Below, piece by piece: positions 40,482 through 48,628 of a DNA stretch of 62,551 nucleotides. A program made the translations under genes and the position numbers. This DNA comes from an uncultured Bacteroidales bacterium (GTDB taxonomy: Bacteria > Bacteroidota > Bacteroidia > Bacteroidales > F082). The stretch is taken from assembly GCA_900318085.1 (NCBI GenBank), contig ONJF01000018.1, positions 1-62,551 of the forward strand. The letters are read 5' to 3'. The notes under the pieces were generated by a model. That model did not search any database and was not told the origin of the DNA. It was given only the letters and a program-made list of their open reading frames with translations. Numbering within the stretch: position 1 is the stretch's first letter; each line of letters opens with the position of its first letter.

Positions 40482-41384
40482 TCATTTCAGGTTAATCATG
40501 AAGCCGATGGCCAGCACTTCCTTGAACTGGACCTTGGAGCCTTTTTCGACACCTTCAAACGGGATGTCATAGTCGTAAATGAGGTGTGTGGCAAGGTTGG
40601 CGTTGAGCCAGTCGTTGACCTTCAGCACGAGCATGTTCTGCCAGTCGACGTCGATGCGCTCGGGGTGGTTGAGGTAGTTGGAGAAGAGCTCCAGCTTCGA
40701 GTTGAAGTCGATGTTCTTGGCGAGGGGGTATTGGAACTTGGCCACGGCGCGGGCGCCAAATTCATAGCGGACCTTGGCGTTCCTGGCATGTTGGGTCGTG
40801 TCGTTGGCATCCAACGAGTTGACGCCGAAGGCGCCGATGGAGGCCAGGTAGTCATCGTTGACGATGGTCACGCGGCCCGTGATGGGCGAGAAGTAGAGTG
40901 AGAAGTGGGGGTTGGGCACCCATTCCACACCGAGACCCAAGCTGATGTAAGCCGGGGCGAGGAAGTGGGAGATGTAGTTGGTGGAGTCCTTGGTGTAGTC
41001 GAAGCCGTAGGCGAACTGTGAGCGGAAGGCCAGCTCTGCTGCGTAGTTGAGGTGCTCCGTGGCCTTCAAGCCTGCCAGCGAGGTGAATTCGATCTTGTCG
41101 TCCGTCTTGATGGGCTTGCGCTTGAAGTCGAAATAGCTGTAGCCCAAGGAAGTGTTCAGGGTGTTGTCCCACTTGAAGTTGCCCTTCAGGTAATGGATTT
41201 CGTAGTTGAAAATGCCTTGTCCGGCGACGGTGTTTTGTCCGCCAGCGGCCCAGTTGGTGTAGGAACTTTGTCCGAAATTGAGGCCGAAATTGCCTTTGTG
41301 GGTCCAGCCTTCAGGTTGCTCGTCCTGTGCGAACGAAACAATGGCAAATGCAAATGCCAATGCGGTAAGTAAAACTTTTTTCAT
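40482..41384 (-). CDS. DUF3078 outer-membrane beta-barrel-like protein
   Basis: 300-aa exported protein with a signal peptide (MKKVLLTALAFAFAIVSFAQ) and alternating beta strands ending in an aromatic-rich strand (FKEVLAIGFMINLK), as in outer-membrane barrels. The opening WTHKGNFGLNFGQSSYTNWAAGGQN is the hallmark of DUF3078, a family confined to Bacteroidota. Function unknown. First gene of the pair with the phosphoesterase. Confidence 0.85.
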   Translation of the reverse strand: MKKVLLTALAFAFAIVSFAQDEQPEGWTHKGNFGLNFGQSSYTNWAAGGQNTVAGQGIFNYEIHYLKGNFKWDNTLNTSLGYSYFDFKRKPIKTDDKIEFTSLAGLKATEHLNYAAELAFRSQFAYGFDYTKDSTNYISHFLAPAYISLGLGVEWVPNPHFSLYFSPITGRVTIVNDDYLASIGAFGVNSLDANDTTQHARNAKVRYEFGARAVAKFQYPLAKNIDFNSKLELFSNYLNHPERIDVDWQNMLVLKVNDWLNANLATHLIYDYDIPFEGVEKGSKVQFKEVLAIGFMINLK

Positions 41385-41420
41385 TTTGATATGGTTTGAT
41401 TTTTAAATGTTTATTATCCA

Positions 41421-41475
41421 AATTCTCAATTCTCAATTATCAATTCTCAATTATCAACTCTCAACTCTCAACTAA
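41421..41475. repeat. heptad repeats (CAATTCT/CAACTCT)
   Basis: Seven or eight consecutive 7-bp units (CAATTCT, CAATTAT, CAACTCT) fill the gap between the TonB-like and DUF3078 genes. Confidence 0.8.
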
Positions 41476-42248
41476 AAATTATAACCATCCTGGAACTCCC
41501 GATTCCCAATGCTAAACGTGATATCCTGCATATTATGGCTACGGACATATTGCTCGTTCTTTTGTGCGGGGATCCAGATCGTCTCTTGCAGGAGTCGTAT
41601 GGCTTCTTGGTCGCAGCCGCCGCCCACCGAGTTGACGACGACGATGTTCGACGCGGTGCCGTCGGTCTCCACCACGAAGTTCAGCCTTACGGTGCCTTGT
41701 ATCTCGCGTTCTTTGGCTTCGGCGGGGAATTTCAGGTGCGTGGCGATGTATTTGGCCATGTTAGAGCCGTCGGCGAAATAAGGGCGGGCCATCTCATCCA
41801 GTTGTTTGTATTCAAATACTTTGTTTGAGGTGTCGGCCTCCAGTGTGAGCGGCACGACGGGACGCTCGTGGCGTTTCCAGTAGCGCTTGTAGCTCTTGGC
41901 ATTGAATTCGACCTCGTATACATAGTCGTATTCCACAGGGATGCCCACGTTCAAGGCGGGTTTCCAGAGGATGGTCTTCACCAGACGCAGGGCGATGGGA
42001 GCGGCGGCCTCGCTGAAGGTGGATTTGACGGCATATTGGCTGGCCTGACCTTGGGCGTCAAGGTGGAAGCCCACGACGACTTTGCCGCTGTTGCCCTGCT
42101 TCAGGTCGGCATCGGGATAGACGAGGTTTTGGGTGATGTAGTCCTTGGTGACGGCCTTGCCTGCAACGGGTTCAGGAAGGGTCACTTGCGCTTTCAGTTG
42201 CCATGCCGAAAGGACGAGGGCAATGGCGATGATGAGTCTTGTTTTCAT
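41472..42248 (-). CDS. periplasmic protein with two TonB C-terminal-like domains
   Basis: 258-aa exported protein with a signal peptide (MKTRLIIAIALVLSAWQLKAQ). A first TonB_C-like domain lies at ~30-105 (GKVVVGFHLDAQGQASQY ... ILWKPAL) and a second at ~165-255 (REIQGTVRLNFVVETDGTASN ... ETIWIPA). It lacks the Pro-rich periplasm-spanning segment of energy-transducing TonB, so it is unlikely to power receptors. Function unknown. Promoter box at 42271-42278. Confidence 0.8.
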   Translation of the reverse strand: MKTRLIIAIALVLSAWQLKAQVTLPEPVAGKAVTKDYITQNLVYPDADLKQGNSGKVVVGFHLDAQGQASQYAVKSTFSEAAAPIALRLVKTILWKPALNVGIPVEYDYVYEVEFNAKSYKRYWKRHERPVVPLTLEADTSNKVFEYKQLDEMARPYFADGSNMAKYIATHLKFPAEAKEREIQGTVRLNFVVETDGTASNIVVVNSVGGGCDQEAIRLLQETIWIPAQKNEQYVRSHNMQDITFSIGNREFQDGYNF

Positions 42249-42270
42249 GGCATTATAGTTTTTGAGGATG

Positions 42271-42278
42271 CAAAGATA
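42271..42278 (-). promoter_or_regulatory. -7 box TATCTTTG for the TonB-like gene
   Basis: Minus-strand box 23 bases upstream of ATG 42248. Confidence 0.6.
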
Positions 42279-42289
42279 ATTGTTTTGTT

Positions 42290-42378
42290 GAAATGTTTAA
42301 CTGTTTATTTGTTGAAATGTTGAGTTGGCGGTAACTTTACAACAATTCAACAATTCAACACTAACGATTCAACATAAT
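42290..42378. repeat. short tandem repeats with complementary arms (GTTGAAATG / CAATTCAA)
   Basis: The left side has GTTGAAATGTT twice, and the right side has CAATTCAA units plus ATTCAAC. GTTGAAAT-type and ATTCAAC-type units are complementary, like the other intergenic blocks. Confidence 0.6.
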
Positions 42379-42381
42379 TCC

Positions 42382-42389
42382 TATTTTTG
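42382..42389 (+). promoter_or_regulatory. -7 box TATTTTTG for rlmB
   Basis: Box 17 bases upstream of ATG 42406. It excludes the upstream starts in the same frame. Confidence 0.6.
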
Positions 42390-42405
42390 CCGAAAATTTG
42401 ATTCC

Positions 42406-43152
42406 ATGGAAGACAACTACAAGAACAATATGGTGTTCGGCATCCATCCTGTGTTGGAGCTGATCCGCTCGCAGAAAGAGATAGAGAAGGTTTACATCCA
42501 AGGCGGTGAGCGCTCGCCCGAGATTGCGGAGATTGCCAACACCTGCCGTGCCAACGGCGTGCCGGTGCAGTTCGTGCCCATCGAGAAGATGAACCGCTTG
42601 ACGCGCAAGAACCACCAAGGCGTGGTGGCTTTCATCTGCCCGATAGAATACCAGCCTTTGGAGAAGGTGGTGCAGATGGTCTTCGAGGACGGCCGCGACC
42701 CCTTCGTCCTGATGCTCGACCGCGTGACCGATGTGCGCAACTTCGGCGCCATCGCCCGCACGGCCTACGCCGCCGGCGTGGATGCCATCGTCATCCCCAA
42801 CCATGGCTCTGCTTCCATCAACGGCGACGCCATGAAGACCTCGGCTGGGGCTTTGTCGTTGATCAATGTTTGTCGTGTGGAGAACCTGAAGGATGCCATC
42901 GACTTCTTGAAAGCCAGCGGTCTGCGTGTGGTGGGCTTCACCGAGAAGGCACACGACAGCCTGTGGAAATCCGATCTCACGGGTCCGCTTTGCGTGATGA
43001 TGGGCTCCGAGGAGGATGGCATCAGCCCCGCCTACCTCAAGCGCCTCGACGGCCACCTGATGATCCCTATGCCTGGCGACATCGATTCATTGAATGTTTC
43101 GGTGGCCACGGGGGTGGTGTGTTTTGAAATCGTTCGACAGCGTCAGGGATAA
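42406..43152 (+). CDS. rlmB: 23S rRNA (guanosine-2'-O)-methyltransferase, TrmH/SpoU family
   Basis: SAM-dependent 2'-O ribose methylation of 23S rRNA (G2251 in E. coli). 248 aa: N-terminal substrate-binding domain (VFGIHPVLELIRS, ~9-80) and the SPOUT knot domain with DRVTDVRNFGAIARTA (motif 1, ~106), MMGSEEDGISPAYL (motif 2, ~200) and IPMPGDIDSLNVSVATGV (motif 3). The start at 42406 gives the usual N-terminus. RlmB is the best match; another SpoU-type target cannot be excluded. Confidence 0.88.
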   Translation: MEDNYKNNMVFGIHPVLELIRSQKEIEKVYIQGGERSPEIAEIANTCRANGVPVQFVPIEKMNRLTRKNHQGVVAFICPIEYQPLEKVVQMVFEDGRDPFVLMLDRVTDVRNFGAIARTAYAAGVDAIVIPNHGSASINGDAMKTSAGALSLINVCRVENLKDAIDFLKASGLRVVGFTEKAHDSLWKSDLTGPLCVMMGSEEDGISPAYLKRLDGHLMIPMPGDIDSLNVSVATGVVCFEIVRQRQG

Positions 43153-43156
43153 ATCT

Positions 43157-43184
43157 GTAGAGACGGTGTGCACACCGTCTCTAC
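43157..43184. repeat. 28-bp perfect palindrome (REP), copy 1
   Basis: GTAGAGACGGTGTG followed by its exact reverse complement, after rlmB. Identical copies stand at 45154-45181 and 45474-45501, in and beside a RAYT gene. Confidence 0.9.
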
Positions 43185-43249
43185 CCGATATGATTAATAA
43201 TAAAATAGAAAAAAATGGATTAAAATGCTCTTTTGTTTGTTTTAATCAC

Positions 43250-43257
43250 TATATTTG
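43250..43257 (+). promoter_or_regulatory. -7 box TATATTTG for the DUF4419 gene
   Basis: Box 28 bases upstream of ATG 43285. Confidence 0.6.
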
Positions 43258-43284
43258 CGGCATTGAACCATAAAAATTGACGCC

Positions 43285-44847
43285 ATGAAAAGACTGTTAT
43301 GCTTTCTGTTTACGCTGCAAATGTTTGCCGTTTCTGTCGTTGCCTCCGCGCAAGTCACCATTAAAATCGAGGAGCTTTCAAGGCCCGATGCGTTGCTGCC
43401 TGTTTGGAAGGTTGATAAAGATGTGAACACGCTATCCGTGAATGTGGACGCTGACAGATTGGTTCTCCAATACGGAAATCATCCGTTTTTCTATGGGATG
43501 TACGAGGCTTATGCCAGCCATCGTCCGTTCGTGCTTTCGCCCGACATGATTTGGCTGCTCATCAGTCAGGGTTTTTCGCACCATATCAATGCCGATCCCG
43601 AGAAATACCGTGACCGCATGGTCGATTTCCAAGATAAGATATCGCTGGTGGTGGAAAGCGAGTGTCCCCTTGACAAAGCCCAATGGGATGTGCTGATTCC
43701 GGAATTTGCGCAGGAAGTAAAAGAGAATACGAAGGGGACCATCGCCGAGACGATGATTGCCGACTTCTCGACCACGAAGCAATATGAGCAAATCGCCTCC
43801 GAGATTACACTAATGGAGACGACAAAGGCCTATTTTGAGTTTGTTGTGGTGTATATTGCATGTGGGATCCCAGAGGTGACCTTGTTGGGTACAACGGAAG
43901 ACTGGCAAAAGGTGTACGACAAGGCAATGCAGTTGCGCTCCTTCGATTTGGCCTGGTGGATTGATGAGTTGAAGCCAATCCTGAAACAGTTTATCAAGGC
44001 ATCGGAAGGCAATGCCGACATCAAGTTCTGGCGCAATATGTTCAAGTGGCACACCCAAAAGGAATATGGCACCACCAACGTTATCGACGGGTGGATTGTG
44101 AAGTTCTTCCCTTACGACAATTATGGTAAACGCTTTGACCTTAAAACCTTGACGCGAGATTCCAGTTTGCCGGATGAAATGGCGCAGGCCGATGTGCGTT
44201 TCATCGAAATCAATCCGGATGGTACAAAAGTGGAAACAATGGTTGAACTGCGAGGTGGCTTTATGGGGCTGGAACAAAATGCCACGAATTATGCCCTTAC
44301 GCCAAAAATTGGATGGACGGTGCGAAAAAAGGCTGATGAAGATAGAGCGGTTATTGCGAAAATGGAAAGATCATTGCGTAATGAGGGTGAACTTTGTCTG
44401 AAAGTAAAAGAGATTCCAACTGCGTTGTCGAAATTGGATACGATTTCAGATTTGGAGCTACAATTCTCAGGCAGGGTTCATTTTCCGGATTGGATGAAAG
44501 ACAAGAAAATTGGAGAATTGTGGGTTTATGGCGATATATCGCCCGAAGAAAGGGCTAAACTGTTGCAATGGTATCCTATGACGAAATTGCATATTAACCA
44601 AGTCGAGTATATAAGAAAACACGGTGAACTGGAAATCCGTACCTATGAAAATGACGTGGACGATGCCCTTGATGGGGTAGATTCTGTGGGATTGTTATGG
44701 ATAGATAACCATGGTTTAGATGTCAAGATTCCAAAGTCGGCAACAAAACGGATTGGTAAAATCATCATAGATTATGAGCCTTCGCGTATGTGTGTTAAAG
44801 CATTGCGCAGGCAATTCCCCGATACCGAAATTGAGTTTTATTACTAA
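43285..44847 (+). CDS. DUF4419 domain secreted protein
   Basis: 520-aa protein with a signal peptide (MKRLLCFLFTLQMFAVSVVASAQ). Residues ~60-360 match DUF4419, with the typical GMYEAYASHRPFVLSPDMIW and EFVVVYIACGIPEVTLLGTTEDW segments. The remaining C-terminal part (~390-520) looks like a separate leucine/beta-rich domain. DUF4419 occurs in fungi and bacteria without a known role. It stands alone between rlmB and the RAYT remnant, with its own promoter and terminator. Confidence 0.82.
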   Translation: MKRLLCFLFTLQMFAVSVVASAQVTIKIEELSRPDALLPVWKVDKDVNTLSVNVDADRLVLQYGNHPFFYGMYEAYASHRPFVLSPDMIWLLISQGFSHHINADPEKYRDRMVDFQDKISLVVESECPLDKAQWDVLIPEFAQEVKENTKGTIAETMIADFSTTKQYEQIASEITLMETTKAYFEFVVVYIACGIPEVTLLGTTEDWQKVYDKAMQLRSFDLAWWIDELKPILKQFIKASEGNADIKFWRNMFKWHTQKEYGTTNVIDGWIVKFFPYDNYGKRFDLKTLTRDSSLPDEMAQADVRFIEINPDGTKVETMVELRGGFMGLEQNATNYALTPKIGWTVRKKADEDRAVIAKMERSLRNEGELCLKVKEIPTALSKLDTISDLELQFSGRVHFPDWMKDKKIGELWVYGDISPEERAKLLQWYPMTKLHINQVEYIRKHGELEIRTYENDVDDALDGVDSVGLLWIDNHGLDVKIPKSATKRIGKIIIDYEPSRMCVKALRRQFPDTEIEFYY

Positions 44848-44851
44848 CGGG

Positions 44852-44873
44852 AACGGCGGGATGTCCCGCCGTT
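44852..44873. terminator. terminator between DUF4419 and RAYT
   Basis: AACGGCGGGA pairs with TCCCGCCGTT across a 2-base loop, then TTTT. It closely resembles the stems of the terminators at 11036 and 13801. Confidence 0.85.
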
Positions 44874-44888
44874 TTTCATAACAAAATG

Positions 44889-45455
44889 TTATGGGGTATA
44901 GAATTCATCGTCCACCCAATTCGCCACATTGTTTTCAATATAATCCGCAATGCGGTTCATTTCTGAATTGTCGCGGATGATGTGGTCGTGAAAACGGGGT
45001 TGCCAGGCGAAATCGAGGGTGTTTTTGTTGGCATAATGGGTTACCGCTCGTTTCAAACCTCCTATGACTACCGATAATGGTCCTTTTCGATGCGAGATTT
45101 CTTGCATGGTTTCATTTACGGTATCAGACAACCATCGGCTGGGTGTTTCCGTTGTAGAGACGGTGTGCACACCGTCTCTACCTGCTGAAATGATGACAAT
45201 TGCATGCAAATGATTCGGCATTATCGTCCACAATGGAATTTCCGCATAGGGATAATGGGACGTAACGTTATTGAATTGTTCATCAGCATATTTCCCTATG
45301 TCAGACAACACCATTCCCCCATCTACAATTTCGCCGAAATAATGTTCACGGTCTTTCGTGCAGATGGTGATGAAATAGGATCAGCCGTCATAATCATGCC
45401 ATGATGCACGGGCAGATTCTATTCTATATTTGTGTTGGAATTTGTCGTCTGACAT
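44889..45455 (-). pseudogene. REP-associated tyrosine transposase (RAYT), one in-frame stop
   Basis: Y1/HUH-type transposase of the RAYT group. Reading from ATG 45455 gives the family N-terminus MSDDKFQHKYRIESARAS, then WHDYDG, a TGA at 45381-45383, then SYFITICTKDREHYFG and the rest in the same frame. The HUH motif is MPNHLHAIV and the catalytic Tyr is likely in RIADYIENNVANW. Only the TGA breaks it. A 28-bp REP palindrome (45154-45181) lies inside the frame and codes for the linker GRDGVHTVST; another flanks the 5' end. RAYTs are single-copy genes thought to move REP sequences. Confidence 0.85.
45154..45181. repeat. 28-bp perfect palindrome (REP), copy 2, inside the RAYT gene
   Basis: Identical to copy 1. 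It is in frame and translated in the linker between the HUH motif and the C-terminal helices of the transposase. Confidence 0.9.
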
Positions 45456-45473
45456 TGATCATCGTGTTAGGGT

Positions 45474-45501
45474 GTAGAGACGGTGTGCACACCGTCTCTA
45501 C
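45474..45501. repeat. 28-bp perfect palindrome (REP), copy 3, 5' of the RAYT gene
   Basis: Identical to copies 1 and 2. It lies 18 bases upstream of the RAYT start and 13 bases beyond the S9 peptidase stop. Confidence 0.9.
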
Positions 45502-45514
45502 CAGGGTGAATGTA

Positions 45515-47644
45515 TTATTTCAAATATTTATCCAACCAATTGTAGAACCTCCTCTGCCAAAGCACACCGTTTTGCGGTTTCAGCACCCAGTGGTTCTCGT
45601 CGGGGAAATAGAGGAATTCCGCGTCGAGGCCGCGAAGGATGGCGGCGTTGTAGGCCTGCATGCCCTGCGTGAAGCAGATGCGGTAGTCCAATCCGCCGTG
45701 GATGACGAGGATGGGTGCGGTCCATTTGTCGACGAAGAGGTGGGGCGAGTTGGCGTAGGTCTTGCGCACGGTGGGGTTGTTCCAGTCCCAGAAGGGGCCG
45801 CCGAGGTCCCAGTTGACGAACCACATCTCCTCGGTCTCGAGGTACTGTGCCTCCAGGTTGAACATGCCGTCGTGGGCGATGAGAGCCTTGAAGCGACCGT
45901 CGTGATGACCAGCCAGCCAGTACACACTGAAGCCGCCGAAGCTGGCACCCACGGCACCGAGGCGGTTCTCGTCGATGTAAGGTTCTTTCTTCAGCTCGTC
46001 GATGGCGCTGAGGTAGTCCTTCATGCACTGTCCGCCGTAGTCACCGCTGATTTCCTCAAGCCATTCCTGACCGAAGCCGGGCAAGCCGCGACGGTTGGGG
46101 GCGACGATGATGTAGTCGTTGGCGGCCATCATCTGGAAGTTCCAACGGTAGCTCCAGAACTGGCTCACGGTGCTCTGCGGTCCGCCCTCGCAGTAGAGCA
46201 GGGCAGGGTATTGCTTGGTGCTGTCGAAATGCGGGGGATAGATGACCCAGGTCAGCATGTCCTTGCCGTCGGTGGTCTTCACCCAGCGTTCCTTGACCTC
46301 ACCCATGGTGAGTTGGGCGAAGATGTTGTCGTTGACGGTGGTGATCTGCGTTGCCTCGCCCGTGGCGGGGTCGACGCTGAAGAGCTCCGTCGGGTGGCTC
46401 ATCGACTGGCGGCCTGCAATCAGTTTGTCGCCGTTGAATTGTACCGATACGTAGTTGTGCACGCCTTCCGTCAGCTTTTTGATCTCGCCATTCTCGAGGG
46501 TGAGGGCGTAGAGCTGGTCGGTGGCGTAGGCATCGCTGATGAAGTATAAGGTCTTGCTGTCGTCAGCCCAGCTGAAGCCTGTGCAGCATTGGTCGAAGCG
46601 GGCCGAGTAGTCGGTCTTCTCGCCGGTCTCGAGGTTCATCACAAAGAGGCGTTGCTTGTCGCTTTCGTAGCCGTCGCGTTCCATGCTCTCCCAGGCCATG
46701 TATTTGCCGTCGGGCGAGATGACGGGGTTGAGGTCGTAGCCCATCATGCCTTCGGTGAGGTTCTTGCACTCGCCGCTTTGGATGATGTATTGGTAGATGT
46801 CGGTGTTGGTCGAGAGGGCGTAGTCCTTGCCCACCTTCTTGCGGCAGCAGTAGACGAAGCTCTTGCCGTCGGGCAGCCATTGCACTTGCTCCATGCCACC
46901 GAAGGGACGCACGGGGGCTTCCCATTGCTCGTCCTTCATGGCGTCGAAGGCGTTCTCGATCTTACCGTTGCTGAAGTTACCCACGAAGAGGTGACCGTAG
47001 GTGTCGACCCAGTGGTCCCAGTGGCGGTACATCAGGTCGTTGTTGATGCGGCCCGAGGACTTATCGAGGTCGGGATAGATGTCGGCCACGGTCTCTTTCA
47101 GCTTCACCTCCTTGGTGAAGAGCACCTGGGCGCAGTCGGGCGAGTAGAGGAAACCGTTGATGTCGTCGGGTTCGCTGGAGACGCATTGCAGGCCGGTGCC
47201 GTCGGGATTCACTTCCCAGAGTTGCATGACATCGTCTTTCGGGGCGAGGAAGCCGATCTTCTTTCCGTCGGGACGCCATTGTGGGCTGTATTGACTGTCA
47301 TTGCTCACGACCAGCACTTTGTTGTCGCTGCCGTCGGCGTTCATGATATACAAGGTGGAGCCGCTACGGTTTTCGGGCACGCTGTAGTAAGTCACGGCAT
47401 AGACGATTTTCTGATGGTCGGGTGAGAGGCTGTATTCGCCGATGCGGCCCATGGCCCACAGCACCTCGGGCGTCATGATGTCCGATTGCAAAGTAAGCTC
47501 CGTCGGGCCGATTTTCTCCTTCACTTCTTTCGTTGCTTCGGTTTTCGTTTCATTCTCAGCCCCATTTTCGCGGGGTGACTGTGTGTTACATGACACGATA
47601 GAACAGGTGATCATGGCTAACAGGAATAGTTTGGTTTTTCTCAT
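45515..47644 (-). CDS. S9 family prolyl oligopeptidase-type lipoprotein
   Basis: 709-aa serine peptidase anchored as a lipoprotein (LLAMITCSIVSC, Cys at residue 19). The N-terminal part (~60-430) is a PD40-type beta-propeller. The C-terminal alpha/beta hydrolase holds the nucleophile in GAVGASFGGFSVYW, the Asp in ILVIHGGLDYRI and the His in FPDENHWVL. It is like dipeptidyl or acylaminoacyl peptidases that break down imported peptides in the periplasm. The start at 47644 is fixed by the lipoprotein signal; the frame extends further upstream without meaning. Confidence 0.92.
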   Translation of the reverse strand: MRKTKLFLLAMITCSIVSCNTQSPRENGAENETKTEATKEVKEKIGPTELTLQSDIMTPEVLWAMGRIGEYSLSPDHQKIVYAVTYYSVPENRSGSTLYIMNADGSDNKVLVVSNDSQYSPQWRPDGKKIGFLAPKDDVMQLWEVNPDGTGLQCVSSEPDDINGFLYSPDCAQVLFTKEVKLKETVADIYPDLDKSSGRINNDLMYRHWDHWVDTYGHLFVGNFSNGKIENAFDAMKDEQWEAPVRPFGGMEQVQWLPDGKSFVYCCRKKVGKDYALSTNTDIYQYIIQSGECKNLTEGMMGYDLNPVISPDGKYMAWESMERDGYESDKQRLFVMNLETGEKTDYSARFDQCCTGFSWADDSKTLYFISDAYATDQLYALTLENGEIKKLTEGVHNYVSVQFNGDKLIAGRQSMSHPTELFSVDPATGEATQITTVNDNIFAQLTMGEVKERWVKTTDGKDMLTWVIYPPHFDSTKQYPALLYCEGGPQSTVSQFWSYRWNFQMMAANDYIIVAPNRRGLPGFGQEWLEEISGDYGGQCMKDYLSAIDELKKEPYIDENRLGAVGASFGGFSVYWLAGHHDGRFKALIAHDGMFNLEAQYLETEEMWFVNWDLGGPFWDWNNPTVRKTYANSPHLFVDKWTAPILVIHGGLDYRICFTQGMQAYNAAILRGLDAEFLYFPDENHWVLKPQNGVLWQRRFYNWLDKYLK

Positions 47645-47752
47645 ATTGATAGGGTTTAAAAATTTGGCTGTAAAATTATGGAATAATCTTGTTCGCGCAG
47701 AAGCAAAGGCTAAAAAACCTTGCAATTTGTTTGGTCATTCAAGGAATTTTGT

Positions 47753-47760
47753 TATTTTTG
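47753..47760 (+). promoter_or_regulatory. -7 box TATTTTTG for the FISUMP lipoprotein
   Basis: Box 39 bases upstream of ATG 47799. Confidence 0.6.
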
Positions 47761-47798
47761 CGCCATAAACAAACGGAATAATTACAAAGTTAATCAAT

Positions 47799-48479
47799 AT
47801 GAAAAAACTAATGAAGGCAGTAGCAACCTTAATGCTAATGATGATTTGCTTGGTGAATTGTACAAAAAATGCAATTGACAATAGTGGAAGTCTTAATGGC
47901 CATGATTTTGTTGATCTTGGCTTGCCGAGCGGAACCTTATGGGCGACTTGCAATGTGGGTGCCAATACACCAGAAGGTTGTGGTACTTATTTCGCTTGGG
48001 GTGAAACATGTCCTAAGAGAATATATGATTGGAGTACTTATAAGTATTGTAATAACGGTGATTATATGCAGTTGACCAAATATTGTCACAAGTCTTCTTA
48101 TGGTTTCAATGGTTTTACTGATGATGTGACCCAACTTGAGCCATCTGACGATGCTGCAACAATGAACTGGGGTGATGATTGGTGCATACCTACATTTGAC
48201 CAATGGAGGGAACTATATGTGAACAATACAGTTATTATTGATACGACTCTGAACGGTGTAAACGGGAAGTTCTTTGCCGCATCTAATGGCAATAGCATTT
48301 TCCTTCCTGCTACAGGAGTGTTTTGTTTAAATTCAATCAATTACGGCGATAGTTATTGTGGCAACTATTGGTCGAGTTCGCTCAATGGGTTTTCCCCAAC
48401 TGGTGCTATGGGTTTTTGGGAACAATCATTCAGTCGGGAATGGGGTCTTACTATTCGTCCTGTCCGTTCCATCAAATAA
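47799..48479 (+). CDS. FISUMP-domain lipoprotein
   Basis: 226-aa lipoprotein (MMICLVNC, Cys at residue 23). The body matches the Fibrobacter succinogenes major paralogous (FISUMP) domain: HDFVDLGLPSGTLWATCNVG ... YFAWGE ... WCIPTFDQWREL ... GNYWSSSL ... SREWGLTIRPVRSIK. The domain is common in surface proteins of gut Bacteroidales and Fibrobacter and its role is unknown. Confidence 0.85.
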   Translation: MKKLMKAVATLMLMMICLVNCTKNAIDNSGSLNGHDFVDLGLPSGTLWATCNVGANTPEGCGTYFAWGETCPKRIYDWSTYKYCNNGDYMQLTKYCHKSSYGFNGFTDDVTQLEPSDDAATMNWGDDWCIPTFDQWRELYVNNTVIIDTTLNGVNGKFFAASNGNSIFLPATGVFCLNSINYGDSYCGNYWSSSLNGFSPTGAMGFWEQSFSREWGLTIRPVRSIK

Positions 48480-48599
48480 TTTCTATTGAAGTCATAACAG
48501 AGGAAGAGCCACAAAGTCACTCTCGAAAACTCTGGATAATAATGGAGTGTGAGGGCGGCTTTTTTTCTATGCTCGTATCTTTTGGAAACAACATTGTTG

Positions 48600-48607
48600 T
48601 ATTTTTG
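48600..48607 (+). promoter_or_regulatory. -7 box TATTTTTG for the Abi-family gene
   Basis: Box 22 bases upstream of ATG 48629. The longer frame from 48356 lies inside the previous gene and is rejected. Confidence 0.6.
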
Positions 48608-48628
48608 TGGCGAGAAAACGACAATGAA

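Noticed and set aside
41472-42248. Energy-transducing TonB
   Set aside because: It lacks the proline-rich periplasm-spanning region, carries two TonB_C-like domains, and has no ExbB/ExbD nearby.
45381-45383. TGA as selenocysteine codon in the RAYT gene
   Set aside because: The family has Gly here, no SECIS-like hairpin is evident next to it, and transposases of this type are not selenoproteins. A simple nonsense change is enough.
43157-45501. Palindromes as a CRISPR array
   Set aside because: Only three copies at irregular distances of about 2 kb and 0.3 kb, perfectly palindromic, with no spacers of constant size and no cas genes.
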